Assembly (NCBI GenBank): GCA_964602475.1
Contig: CAZRRN010000072.1
Coordinates: 1 to 10,285, forward strand
Source of the DNA: SZUA-448 sp964602475
GTDB lineage: Bacteria; Bacillota; Clostridia; Lachnospirales; Lachnospiraceae
DNA: 10,285 bases
Direction of reading: 5' to 3'
The translations under genes and the position numbers were made by a program. This document shows, in pieces, positions 1-7,574 of this stretch. Each line of letters opens with the position of its first letter. Position 1 is the first letter of the stretch. The notes beneath the pieces are model-generated. The model worked only from the letters and a program-made list of their open reading frames with translations. It searched no databases and was not told where the DNA came from.

Positions 1-75
1 GAATTCATTTCATACTTCATTATCTAGTTTACCATGAATCGAATTAAAAGTCTAGTATTATTTTTGATTTTTATT

Positions 76-86
76 TACAATAATAC
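76..86 (+). promoter_or_regulatory. Weak candidate -10 region upstream of the helicase gene
   Basis: The AT-rich stretch contains TACAAT at 76-81, five of six matches to the -10 consensus, overlapping TAATAC at 81-86. No good -35 box sits 16-18 bp upstream of either. The call rests on the -10 match, the AT-rich setting and the position about 55 bp before the helicase start. It could be chance in AT-rich DNA. Confidence 0.3.
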
Positions 87-105
87 AGTCGCAAACATCG
101 CAGCA

Positions 106-122
106 GAAGTGCAGTGCACTTC
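106..122. repeat. 17-bp perfect dyad before the helicase gene
   Basis: GAAGTGCA at 106-113 and TGCACTTC at 115-122 are perfect inverted copies around one central base. The dyad lies between the candidate -10 region and the GGAG ribosome binding site at 128-131. An 8+1+8 arrangement is the usual shape of an operator for a dimeric repressor. As RNA the inner bases would have to form the loop, leaving a stem of about six pairs. No regulator is identified. Confidence 0.45.
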
Positions 123-136
123 AGAACGGAGACTCC

Positions 137-3100
137 ATGCAGAACACGGCAGAGACGAAAAAGGAAAAGGAACATCTGTTTCAGGTTTATGAGGTGGTAG
201 AACAAAACGTTGCAAAATACGAAAAGGAGGTTAGCAAAATGTCGTCGGAAATAGACAGTTTGCTGGCTCATTTCCATGACGACAATGCAGAACTTTATAC
301 GATTCTGAATAACTCCATTACCCAGAACGACTTTACAAAAAAAGCTCTGTTCCGTAACCGTCAGGCATTAAAAAAGGCTTATTTTGGGCGGATTGACTAT
401 CGTGAAAACGGAAGCAATCGTGATGAAACCATTTACATCGGAAAGGGTAGTATTTTTCGTGATACGACAAAACTCATTGTGACCGACTGGCGGGCTCCGA
501 TCTCGGCAGCCTATTATGAAAGCTCTATCGGACCGTGCAGCTTTACTGCACCGGATCAGAGCCGGATTAAACTTGATGTCAGCCGCAAACGTACCTATGA
601 GGTGGACGGAAAGCAGCTGATTGATTATTACGATTCCGAAACAATTGCCACCGACGAACTTTTGACAAAGTATCTGGCGAAGAATAAGCAGGCTGTCCTC
701 GGAGAAATTATTGCGACCATACAGAAAGAACAGAATGACATCATTCGAAAATCACCGTTTTGGAATGTGCTGGTACAGGGAGTTGCCGGTTCCGGAAAAA
801 CGACGGTCGCAATGCACCGGATTTCATATATTTTATATAATTATCAGGACCGGTTTCAGCCGAAGGATTTTTATATCATCGGAAGCAACCGGATATTGCT
901 GAATTACATTACCGGAGTACTTCCGGAGCTTGATGTACACGGTGCAAAGCAGATGACGATGGAAGAACTGTTTACACGGCTGATGTATGAAGACTGGGAT
1001 GACAGAAAATACTCCATTGTGCCGGTTTGCCAAACAGATTTTGTTAAGGGAACGTCGGATTGGTTTAAAAAGCTGGAGATCTTCTGCGACGAATATGAAT
1101 GGAATTCGGTTAAGAGAGAAGATATCATACTGAATAAGAAGCAGTTTGTTCAAGGCTTTTATCAGGGGACTGCCGGAGTACATGATATTACCGAGGGAAA
1201 ACCGCAGAGACCGGAAGATTATGTGGAGCTGATGAATCGAAAGGAAATCGAAGATTACGTTAAGAAAGATCGTACAATCTCCATGATGAGTAAAACTGAA
1301 ATGCTGAACCAGCGGCTGGATAACCGTTTGGACGTAGAGCTGATGGGGAAAAACATTACCTATACGGTTGAGGAGCGAAAGGCAATCCGAAAAGCATTCT
1401 ATCGGTATTTTGGGAAAAAGAATGCGAAGATTGATATATTTACACTATATAAAGAATTTCTCAGCAGTCAAAGTACATCTGACTGCAGACTCCGTATTCC
1501 ATGCAGTACCTTTGATATCTATGATCTTGCTGCGCTGGCCTACATCTATAAAAGAATCAACGAGACAGATCCGGTGAATGAAGCGCATCACATTGTCATT
1601 GATGAAGCGCAGGACTTTGGAATGATGGTCTACATGGCACTGAAATACTGTGTAACCGGCTGCACCTATACTGTTATGGGAGACATTTCGCAGAATATAC
1701 GCTTTGGTTACGGGCTGTCCGACTGGGAGGAACTGAAAAAACTGCTTTTGACCGGAGACCGTGACAGCTTCGGGATACTGAAGAAAAGTTACAGGAATAC
1801 CGTGGAAATCTCAAAATTTGCAACAGCAATCCTGCGCCATGGACGAAGCCGTGCCTATACGGCAGAGCCGGTCATCCGTCACGGCAGGGAGGTTGTCCTG
1901 CAGCAATATCAGGAAACGGAACGGATGTATGACGAAGCGGCAGCATGCATTCGCGAATGGCAGAAGAAGGATCTGAACACGATTGCTGTTATATGTCGGG
2001 ACGATAAAATGGCACAGACGGTTAACGGAGTCCTAGGAAAGAGAATCGAGGTGCTGGAAAATGATTTGGAGACCGCAGAATTCGGTGCGGGCGTGCTGGT
2101 GCTTCCGGTGGAATATACCAAAGGATTGGAATTTGATGCGGTTCTTATCCTGGATCCGGCAAGAGAAGACTATCCGGTCGATGACGGACATGCGAAGCTT
2201 CTGTATGTTGCGGCGACTCGCGCCCTGCATGAGCTTTGTGTTATGTACTGTCGCGATCTGACCGGACTGATCGCCGATCCTCTGCCGGAAGGAGCCCCGG
2301 AGGAGCTTGAAGGAGATCTGCCGGATTCGGGGATGGAAAATAGAATGCGTGACAGCTATGTGGATCATGCACTGATCTCCGATACGGAACGACAGCGTGG
2401 TGATACCATTTTGTTGGAAAAAACATTAAAAAGAGCAGAACGGGAATCAAAGAATCCATTACAGAAAGGAACCCGTAAAGATACGCAGAAGGAAGCGGAT
2501 TCCGTACCAAAAAAGGAACTGCTGCGAAGGGAGCTTGTCACTGCAAGAGAATCCGAGCTTCGGATTTTGCAGCAGAATACCGGTAATCAGGTCTTCGGGA
2601 AAAAGCCTTCCATTGAAGAACTGAAGAGACCGGGACACGCAAACGCCGATATGGCAGTACGCTGGGTGGAAAAACGAAATGACGGACTGTATCTGGTCAG
2701 CCGTTATGGCATTTTGCGGTTGTCACCGATTCAGGAAAATGTCCTTCGGGTGACCTTTACCTGCGACAAAACACTGGAAAAGAGTAAGGCAGGTCCGGAG
2801 CAGAAGCTGATTGGAACCGTACCCTGGGCATATTGTGAGCGAAACGGTAAAATAGAGCTGAAAAGTAAAGGGATTAATCTGTCGGTAGATCAAAAGACAG
2901 GATGTATTACTTATCTTGATGCAGAAAATAAACCATTCCTGTCAGAGAAAAGCACGGAAAGCCGGCTGCTTCAGGTGGCATCACAGGGAAATCGGTACTG
3001 GCAGTATTTCCGCTGGCAGAAGAATGAGACAGTTTATGGAATGGATGAAGACGGCGAATGCCGCTTTCGTCTGCGGGATAATGCCGGTTATCTGTCTGAC

Positions 3101-3316
3101 GGAAAGAAAGAACATTTTCCATGGATTTATTCCTCTCTTGGTTACGCAGTTGTGATGATTAGTAAGCATATGACAATTGCGTGCGATATTACTGTATACG
3201 GCTCGTATCTGTATACCGAACAGGAGCCCTTTCTGGATTATGTAATTATTACAGGGAAAACCCGCGATGAAATTCTGATGCGGCGCGCAAATGCAGGATT
3301 ATGTACCAAAAAATAA
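137..3316 (+). CDS. HelD-like superfamily 1 helicase/ATPase with a C-terminal GH31-N-like (mutarotase-fold) domain
   Basis: Residues 1 to about 710 match HelD, a UvrD/Rep-type ATPase that in Bacillus binds RNA polymerase and releases it from stalled complexes. Visible are a charged helical N-terminal arm (about 5-85), the HelD-type DWRAPI at 117-122, Walker A GVAGSGKT at 215-222, Walker B DEAQD at 489-493, GDISQ at 515-519, SYRNT at 551-555, TKGLEFD at 661-667 and VAATRA at 691-696 with the arginine. All helicase motifs are present, so the ATPase should work. HelD proteins are usually about 700-780 residues, whereas this one has about 350 more: a charged linker (about 710-835), then a beta-rich region (about 840-1048). 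That region resembles the beta-sandwich preceding the barrel of GH31 glycosidases (VYGMDEDG near 966-973, IYSSLGYAV near 997-1005, LDYVIITGKTRDEI near 1033-1046). It ends, with tandem TAA stops, where the GH31 barrel would begin. Start 137 has GGAG five bases upstream; Met35 is a rival start. The helicase call is firm, the tail call fair. Confidence 0.9.
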   Translation: MQNTAETKKEKEHLFQVYEVVEQNVAKYEKEVSKMSSEIDSLLAHFHDDNAELYTILNNSITQNDFTKKALFRNRQALKKAYFGRIDYRENGSNRDETIYIGKGSIFRDTTKLIVTDWRAPISAAYYESSIGPCSFTAPDQSRIKLDVSRKRTYEVDGKQLIDYYDSETIATDELLTKYLAKNKQAVLGEIIATIQKEQNDIIRKSPFWNVLVQGVAGSGKTTVAMHRISYILYNYQDRFQPKDFYIIGSNRILLNYITGVLPELDVHGAKQMTMEELFTRLMYEDWDDRKYSIVPVCQTDFVKGTSDWFKKLEIFCDEYEWNSVKREDIILNKKQFVQGFYQGTAGVHDITEGKPQRPEDYVELMNRKEIEDYVKKDRTISMMSKTEMLNQRLDNRLDVELMGKNITYTVEERKAIRKAFYRYFGKKNAKIDIFTLYKEFLSSQSTSDCRLRIPCSTFDIYDLAALAYIYKRINETDPVNEAHHIVIDEAQDFGMMVYMALKYCVTGCTYTVMGDISQNIRFGYGLSDWEELKKLLLTGDRDSFGILKKSYRNTVEISKFATAILRHGRSRAYTAEPVIRHGREVVLQQYQETERMYDEAAACIREWQKKDLNTIAVICRDDKMAQTVNGVLGKRIEVLENDLETAEFGAGVLVLPVEYTKGLEFDAVLILDPAREDYPVDDGHAKLLYVAATRALHELCVMYCRDLTGLIADPLPEGAPEELEGDLPDSGMENRMRDSYVDHALISDTERQRGDTILLEKTLKRAERESKNPLQKGTRKDTQKEADSVPKKELLRRELVTARESELRILQQNTGNQVFGKKPSIEELKRPGHANADMAVRWVEKRNDGLYLVSRYGILRLSPIQENVLRVTFTCDKTLEKSKAGPEQKLIGTVPWAYCERNGKIELKSKGINLSVDQKTGCITYLDAENKPFLSEKSTESRLLQVASQGNRYWQYFRWQKNETVYGMDEDGECRFRLRDNAGYLSDGKKEHFPWIYSSLGYAVVMISKHMTIACDITVYGSYLYTEQEPFLDYVIITGKTRDEILMRRANAGLCTKK
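224..230 (+). promoter_or_regulatory. Internal ribosome binding site for a possible second start of the helicase
   Basis: AAGGAGG at 224-230 stands eight bases before an in-frame ATG at 239 (Met35 of the long form). It is better than the GGAG at 128-131 that serves the start at 137. Starting at 239 would remove 34 residues and about half of the predicted N-terminal helical arm. The sequence may instead simply encode the Glu-Lys-Glu-Val stretch there. Confidence 0.4.
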
Positions 3317-3322
3317 TAAAAA

Positions 3323-3363
3323 TTGTGAAAAGTAAGTTAATTATTTAACATTCCTTGTGAAAA
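3323..3363. repeat. Two direct copies of TTGTGAAAA upstream of the opp promoter
   Basis: TTGTGAAAA occurs at 3323-3331 and again at 3355-3363, exactly 32 bp apart, close to three helical turns. A partial copy, TTGTG, is at 3368-3372 and overlaps the proposed -35 box. Spaced direct repeats just upstream of a promoter suit an AraC-type activator, and such a regulator is encoded at the far end of the operon. That link is inferred; the repeats are short and AT-rich. Confidence 0.35.
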
Positions 3364-3391
3364 TCTCTTGTGCTTTTTGTAAAAAGAGATT
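3362..3391. repeat. Inverted repeat spanning the opp promoter (operator candidate)
   Basis: AATCTCTT at 3362-3369 and AAGAGATT at 3384-3391 are perfect inverted copies separated by 14 bp. The left arm touches the proposed -35 box and the right arm ends on the first base of the -10 box. A second, nested inverted pair is CTTTTT (3373-3378) and AAAAAG (3381-3386). A protein on this element would compete with RNA polymerase, so it may be an operator. As RNA it lacks a T-run directly after it and is a poor terminator. Confidence 0.4.
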
Positions 3392-3396
3392 ATAAT
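3368..3396 (+). promoter_or_regulatory. Probable promoter of the opp operon
   Basis: A perfect -10 box, TATAAT, lies at 3391-3396. Exactly 17 bp upstream is TTGTGC (3368-3373), a poor -35 box with only TTG matching. A perfect -10 with a weak -35 is common in activator-dependent promoters. Transcription would start near 3403, leaving a leader of about 90 nt before oppB. No convincing terminator follows the helicase gene, so some read-through from it is possible. Confidence 0.55.
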
Positions 3397-3411
3397 TAAC
3401 CACATTAGTAA

Positions 3412-3464
3412 TTCAACGCGCCGCTGGGTCAACGCATCATTGCGGAAAAGAAGCAGCGCGTGAA
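3412..3464 (+). other. Foldable 5' leader of the opp mRNA
   Basis: The untranslated leader can form an outer stem in which TTC-ACGCG-CTG (3412-3426, with bulged A3415 and bulged CCG 3421-3423) pairs with CAGCGCGTGAA (3454-3464). Inside it is a small hairpin, CGCA-TCAT-TGCG (3433-3444). CCGC at 3421-3424 could alternatively pair with GCGG at 3442-3445. It matches no riboswitch, T-box or protein-binding leader that I recognise, and the structure was not computed. Confidence 0.35.
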
Positions 3465-3493
3465 CGGTAAGAAAAGGGGGGCAAAGCGGGGAA

Positions 3494-4423
3494 ATGAATT
3501 CAAAAACGTTGGGCTACATTTTAAAACGTCTTGGATTAGCGGTGGTAACGATTTGGGTGGTTATTACCATAACCTTCTTTGTAATGCATGCTGTTCCCGG
3601 TGGACCGTTTTTGGGAGAAAAAGCGGTATCGGCAGCAGCGCTTGCGCAGCTGGAGGCGAAATATGGTCTGGATAAACCGGTCATGGAGCAGTATGTGACG
3701 TATCTGACCGATATTGTGACCCGGTTTGACTTCGGGCCGTCACTCAAGCAAAGAGGACGAGATGTTATTGATATTATCAAAGACGGAATGAAAACCTCCG
3801 CAAAACTGGGTGTCATTGCTGCTTTTGCTGCCCTGATTTCAGGAACTGTTCTGGGATCGTTAGCGGCACTGCGGAGAAATAAGCTGATTGATAAAGTAAT
3901 TATGGTTCTTTCTACGGCATTTGTATCTATGCCGTCATTTATCATGGGTTCTCTTCTGCTGCTTATCTTTGCAGTCAGTCTTTCCTGGCTGCCGGCAAAT
4001 GGAAGCTCCTCAGGAGGACTGATTCTTCCGATTGTTACATTATCGCTGTATCCGATGGCTTATATTACCAGACTGACTCGTTCTTCCATGTTGGATGTTC
4101 TCGGACAGGATTACATCCGGACAGCAAAAGCGAAAGGCGTGTCAGCCCGTAAGATTATCTTTGGACATGCTCTTAAAAATTCATTGATTCCGGTTGTCAC
4201 GTACTTCGGACCGATGCTTGCATATATTGTTACCGGTTCGCTGGTAGTGGAACAAATCTTTGCAGTTCCGGGAATCGGACGGGCGTTTGTTAACAGCATA
4301 ACTAGCAGAGATTATCCGCTGGTTATGGGAACAACGATTATTCTTGCTACGCTAGTTGTAATTATGACGCTTGTCAGTGATATTCTTTACAAGGTTGTCG
4401 ATCCTCGGATTACGCTGGAATAA
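3494..4423 (+). CDS. oppB: Oligopeptide/dipeptide ABC transporter permease, OppB/DppB type
   Basis: This is one of the two membrane subunits forming the channel of the peptide importer. The 309-residue length is normal for OppB/DppB, with about six membrane segments; the first is at about residues 12-33. The cytoplasmic EAA loop that docks on the ATPases is at about 205-235 (GQDYIRTAKAKGVSARKI, then HALKNSLIPV). The family signature VEQIFAVPGIGRAFV is at 252-266, and the usual DPRI ending is at 303-306. The start lacks a canonical ribosome binding site: GGGGGG at 3476-3481 is 12 bases away and GGGG at 3488-3491 only two. The next in-frame Met (31) falls in the first membrane segment, so the start holds. 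It opens the operon, 32 nt before oppC. Substrate (oligopeptide, dipeptide or other) cannot be read from sequence alone. Confidence 0.95.
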   Translation: MNSKTLGYILKRLGLAVVTIWVVITITFFVMHAVPGGPFLGEKAVSAAALAQLEAKYGLDKPVMEQYVTYLTDIVTRFDFGPSLKQRGRDVIDIIKDGMKTSAKLGVIAAFAALISGTVLGSLAALRRNKLIDKVIMVLSTAFVSMPSFIMGSLLLLIFAVSLSWLPANGSSSGGLILPIVTLSLYPMAYITRLTRSSMLDVLGQDYIRTAKAKGVSARKIIFGHALKNSLIPVVTYFGPMLAYIVTGSLVVEQIFAVPGIGRAFVNSITSRDYPLVMGTTIILATLVVIMTLVSDILYKVVDPRITLE

Positions 4424-4455
4424 GGTAAAGAACAGATGCAAAGAAGGAGACGGGA

Positions 4456-5511
4456 ATGAATAAAAAGTTCACAATGCATACAGATCTGGATGCCTTTCTT
4501 CCGGCATCGGAGGAAGAAAAAGAATATATGGTGCAGATGCGCCCATCTACAACGTTTTTACGAGATGGCATGCGGCGGCTCATCAAAAACAAGGTCGCAC
4601 TGACCAGTCTGATCATCATTTTATTTATAACGGTTTCCTCAGTAATTATTCCGCTGTTCTGGCCATATTCTTATGACAGCATGCTGGGAGTTACCCCCGG
4701 ACAGCCGGTGGATGCTTCCTACAACAACCTTTCTCCGTTTACCTTCGGGAAGACTGAACAAGCAAGGATAGAAGCCGGTGAAAGTATATTCCCGCATATA
4801 TTCGGCACGGATTCGGCAGGAAGAGATTATTTCATCCGTGTGGTTTACGGAACCCGTATTTCTCTGGTGGTGGGCTTTTTTGCGAGTATCATCGTGCTGA
4901 TTATCGGTCTGACGATTGGTGCAGTTTCGGGTTACTGCGGAGGGAAGGTCGATCTGGTGATTATGCGTATTGTGGATGTCATTTATGCACTGCCGGATAT
5001 GCTGATGGTAATTCTGCTGGCCTCGGTTCTGAGAGTGGTTCTGGATAAAAAGATCGAAGGAACAGCGCTGGCTAAAATCGGAAGCAATATCATCAGTCTG
5101 TTTATTGTATTTGCATTACTATACTGGGTTTCCATGGCGCGTCTGATTCGTGGACAGATTCTTTCCCTTCGCGAACAGGAGTATGTTCTGGCAGCACAGT
5201 CTACCGGAGCAAAGGGTGGCTGGATTGTACGAAAGCATCTGATACCGAACTGTATCAGTGTTATTATCATCTCGACGGCGCTTCAGATACCGAATGCAAT
5301 ATTTACCGAGAGCTATCTGTCTTTCCTTGGACTCGGGGTTAATGCTCCGATGCCGTCGCTTGGCTCTCTGGCTTCCGATGCGCTGAACGGAATTAATTCT
5401 TATGCCTATCGCCTGATTATTCCGGCGGTAGTGATTTCTTTGATTGTATTGTCATTGAACCTCTTCGGAGACGGACTGCGTGATGCGTTTGATCCGAAGC
5501 TGAACAGTTAG
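4456..5511 (+). CDS. oppC: Oligopeptide/dipeptide ABC transporter permease, OppC/DppC type
   Basis: This is the second channel-forming permease and should pair with the OppB-type protein. At 351 residues it is somewhat longer than the roughly 300 typical of OppC/DppC. The extra length lies in an N-terminal cytoplasmic part (1-45, including an acidic EEEKE) and an outward loop of about 45 residues between the first membrane segment (about 48-70) and the conserved HIFGTDSAGRD (114-124). The EAA loop is at about 241-268 (QEYVLAAQSTGAKGG, then RKHLIPN). ESYLSFLGLGV at 285-295 and the ending FGDGLRDAFDPKL are typical of the family. AAGGAG at 4444-4449 stands six bases before ATG. Extended OppC loops occur in other Firmicutes, so this need not mean a new function. 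Confidence 0.95.
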   Translation: MNKKFTMHTDLDAFLPASEEEKEYMVQMRPSTTFLRDGMRRLIKNKVALTSLIIILFITVSSVIIPLFWPYSYDSMLGVTPGQPVDASYNNLSPFTFGKTEQARIEAGESIFPHIFGTDSAGRDYFIRVVYGTRISLVVGFFASIIVLIIGLTIGAVSGYCGGKVDLVIMRIVDVIYALPDMLMVILLASVLRVVLDKKIEGTALAKIGSNIISLFIVFALLYWVSMARLIRGQILSLREQEYVLAAQSTGAKGGWIVRKHLIPNCISVIIISTALQIPNAIFTESYLSFLGLGVNAPMPSLGSLASDALNGINSYAYRLIIPAVVISLIVLSLNLFGDGLRDAFDPKLNS

Positions 5512-5527
5512 AAAGGAGTGAGAAAGC

Positions 5528-6517
5528 ATGGCATTATTAGAAGTAAATGACCTGCATACTTCTTTCTTTACGGATGCAGGGGAAGTGAAGGCGGTAAACG
5601 GGGTATCTTTTTTCCTTGACCACGGAAAGGTACTCGGAATCGTTGGAGAATCCGGCTCAGGGAAGTCGGTAACGGCATATTCCGTGATGCAGATTCTTGC
5701 GGAAACCGGACGGATTGTTTCCGGCTCGATTAAACTGGAGGGTCAGGAACTGGTCGGTGCCGGTGAGCGTGTAATGAAAAATGTACGGGGAAATAAAATA
5801 TCTATCATTTTTCAGGATCCGATGACATCACTGAATCCGACGTATACTATTGGGAAACAGCTGATGGAAGCAATTCTTCTTCATACCGACCGTAACAAGG
5901 CACAGGCCTATGACCGTGCTGTGGAAATGCTTCGGCTGGTGAATGTAAATGAACCTGAAAAAAGAATGAAGCAGTATCCGTACGAATTTTCCGGCGGTAT
6001 GCGTCAGAGGGTTATGATTGCAATGGCACTTGCCTGTGAACCGGATATTTTGATTGCGGATGAACCGACTACTGCACTGGATGTTACAATTCAAGCGCAG
6101 ATTCTTGAATTGATGAAGGATCTTCAGAAAGAGCTTGGCATGGCTATCATTCTGATTACACATGATCTGGGTGTTGTTGCACAGATGTGTGATGAGGTAA
6201 TTGTTATGTATGCGGGTTCTATCTGTGAGCAGGGTACCGCAGATGAGATTTTCTACAACTGCCGGCATGAATATACGAGAGGGTTGTTAAGATCCATACC
6301 TACGGTTGAATCCTCGGGAATGAAGCTGCAGCCGATTACGGGAACACCGATTGATCTACTGAATATGCCGAAGGGCTGCCCGTTTGCTCCGCGGTGTGAT
6401 GCAGCAATGAAAATCTGCCTGAAAGAGCGGCCGGAGCGCTTGAGAATCAACGAGGATCATCAGGCTTCCTGCTGGATCAATGTTAGGAACGGAATGGGAG
6501 AGGAGGCTGCAAAATGA
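5528..6517 (+). CDS. oppD: Peptide ABC transporter ATP-binding protein, OppD/DppD type
   Basis: This is one of two cytoplasmic ATPases that power peptide import; it binds the EAA loops of the permeases. All ABC motifs are present: Walker A GESGSGKS (40-47), Q-loop Gln96 in FQDPMTSLNP, signature FSGGMRQR (154-161), Walker B ILIADEP (174-180) with catalytic Glu179, and switch His212 in THDLG. The C-terminal oligopeptide/dipeptide extension carries GCPFAPRC and four cysteines (284, 290, 297, 315), the quartet reported to hold an iron-sulfur cluster in DppD-type proteins. The length of 329 is normal. AAAGGAG at 5512-5518 precedes the ATG by nine bases. Its stop overlaps the start of oppF by four bases (ATGA), so the two ATPases are probably translationally coupled. 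Confidence 0.96.
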   Translation: MALLEVNDLHTSFFTDAGEVKAVNGVSFFLDHGKVLGIVGESGSGKSVTAYSVMQILAETGRIVSGSIKLEGQELVGAGERVMKNVRGNKISIIFQDPMTSLNPTYTIGKQLMEAILLHTDRNKAQAYDRAVEMLRLVNVNEPEKRMKQYPYEFSGGMRQRVMIAMALACEPDILIADEPTTALDVTIQAQILELMKDLQKELGMAIILITHDLGVVAQMCDEVIVMYAGSICEQGTADEIFYNCRHEYTRGLLRSIPTVESSGMKLQPITGTPIDLLNMPKGCPFAPRCDAAMKICLKERPERLRINEDHQASCWINVRNGMGEEAAK

Positions 6518-7506
6518 GCGCGAATGACAAAGCACAGCCCCTTCTTGAGGTGGAACACTTAAAAGAATACTTTAATATTAATATGGGCCTGTTCCAAACA
6601 AAGCCACTGAAAGCGGTGGATGATGTATCCTTTTTTATCCGAAAAGGAGAGACTCTCGGACTGGTCGGTGAGTCGGGCTGTGGAAAGACAACCGTCGGAA
6701 GGACGCTGCTGCATCTATATAAGCCGACAGGGGGAACAATCCGGTATAACGGAAAAGAAATCCGGACGCAGACCGATATAAAGGAGTTCCGTAAAAAAGC
6801 AGCGATGGTATTTCAGGATCCGTATTCTTCACTGAATCCGAGAATGACGGTTGCAGATATTATTGCAGAGCCTCTCGACGTACACCGGCTTTGTCCGGAC
6901 AAAGAGAGCCGTAAGAACCGTATTCTGGAGCTGATGTCCCAGGTGGGTCTGAACAGTGAGCATGCAGCACGCTATGCACATGAATTTTCCGGAGGACAGC
7001 GTCAGAGAATCGGGATTGCCAGAGCTTTAGCAGTCAATCCGGAATTTCTTGTCTGTGATGAGCCGGTATCTGCATTGGATGTTTCTATTCAGGCACAGGT
7101 AATCAATATGTTTGATGAGCTTCAGGAAAGACTCGGACTGACCTATCTGTTCATTGCACATGATCTTCTGGTAGTCCGTCATATCAGTAGCAGGATTGCG
7201 GTGATGTATCTCGGTAAAATGGTTGAGCTTGCGGACGCAGCGGAGATTTACGACAGACCGCTTCATCCGTATTCGCAGTCGCTGATGTCTGCGGTTCCGG
7301 TTCCGGATCCGAAGATTGCACGTGCCAATAAACGTATTGTCCTGTCCGGCGATATTCCCAGTCCGCTGAATGCCCCGTCAGGGTGTCCGTTCCGGACACG
7401 CTGTCAGTATGCGACTGAGCAGTGTGCACAGAGCATGCCGGAATTCCGGGAGATTTCAAAGGATCACTTCGTTGCCTGTCATCGTATCGAGGATATCTGC
7501 AAATGA
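6514..7506 (+). CDS. oppF: Peptide ABC transporter ATP-binding protein, OppF/DppF type
   Basis: This is the partner ATPase, expected to form a heterodimer with the OppD-type protein so that both ATP sites are composite. Motifs are complete: Walker A GESGCGKT (52-59), Gln101 in FQDPYSSLNP, signature FSGGQRQR (158-165), Walker B FLVCDEP (178-184) with Glu183, and His216 in AHDLLVV. HPYSQSLMSAVP (251-262) is the hallmark of the family's C-terminal extension. Four cysteines (291, 297, 304, 322) have the same spacing in the first three positions as in its partner. AGGAGG at 6501-6506, inside the end of oppD, precedes the ATG by seven bases. The length of 330 is usual. OppF rather than DppF is chosen by convention; the two are hard to separate. 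Confidence 0.96.
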   Translation: MSANDKAQPLLEVEHLKEYFNINMGLFQTKPLKAVDDVSFFIRKGETLGLVGESGCGKTTVGRTLLHLYKPTGGTIRYNGKEIRTQTDIKEFRKKAAMVFQDPYSSLNPRMTVADIIAEPLDVHRLCPDKESRKNRILELMSQVGLNSEHAARYAHEFSGGQRQRIGIARALAVNPEFLVCDEPVSALDVSIQAQVINMFDELQERLGLTYLFIAHDLLVVRHISSRIAVMYLGKMVELADAAEIYDRPLHPYSQSLMSAVPVPDPKIARANKRIVLSGDIPSPLNAPSGCPFRTRCQYATEQCAQSMPEFREISKDHFVACHRIEDICK

Positions 7507-7574
7507 AATCATATATGCAGCCGGGGAGATGGATTTGGCCGTATATTTGATATAAAAAAAAGGAGGATTGTAGT

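Noticed and set aside
1..6. GAATTC at the very start of the window as a cloning or assembly boundary
   Set aside because: A single EcoRI site at the edge can be chance. GAATTC also occurs inside oppB at 3499 and nothing else suggests an artificial junction.
3317..3361. Terminator after the helicase gene
   Set aside because: Only a five-bp AT stem (GTTAA/TTAAC near 3335-3348) without a T-run is present, too weak to call.
3514..3945. 143-codon minus-strand frame inside oppB, with similar long antisense frames in oppD (5828-6268) and the helicase (833-1183)
   Set aside because: All are antisense to genes with full family motifs, with no ribosome binding sites or recognisable domains.
7507..7574. 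Possible separate promoter for oppA in the oppF-oppA gap
   Set aside because: TATATT (7542) and TATAAA (7551) occur, but no -35 box stands at usable distance, and TATAAA abuts the ribosome binding site. I keep oppA in the operon.
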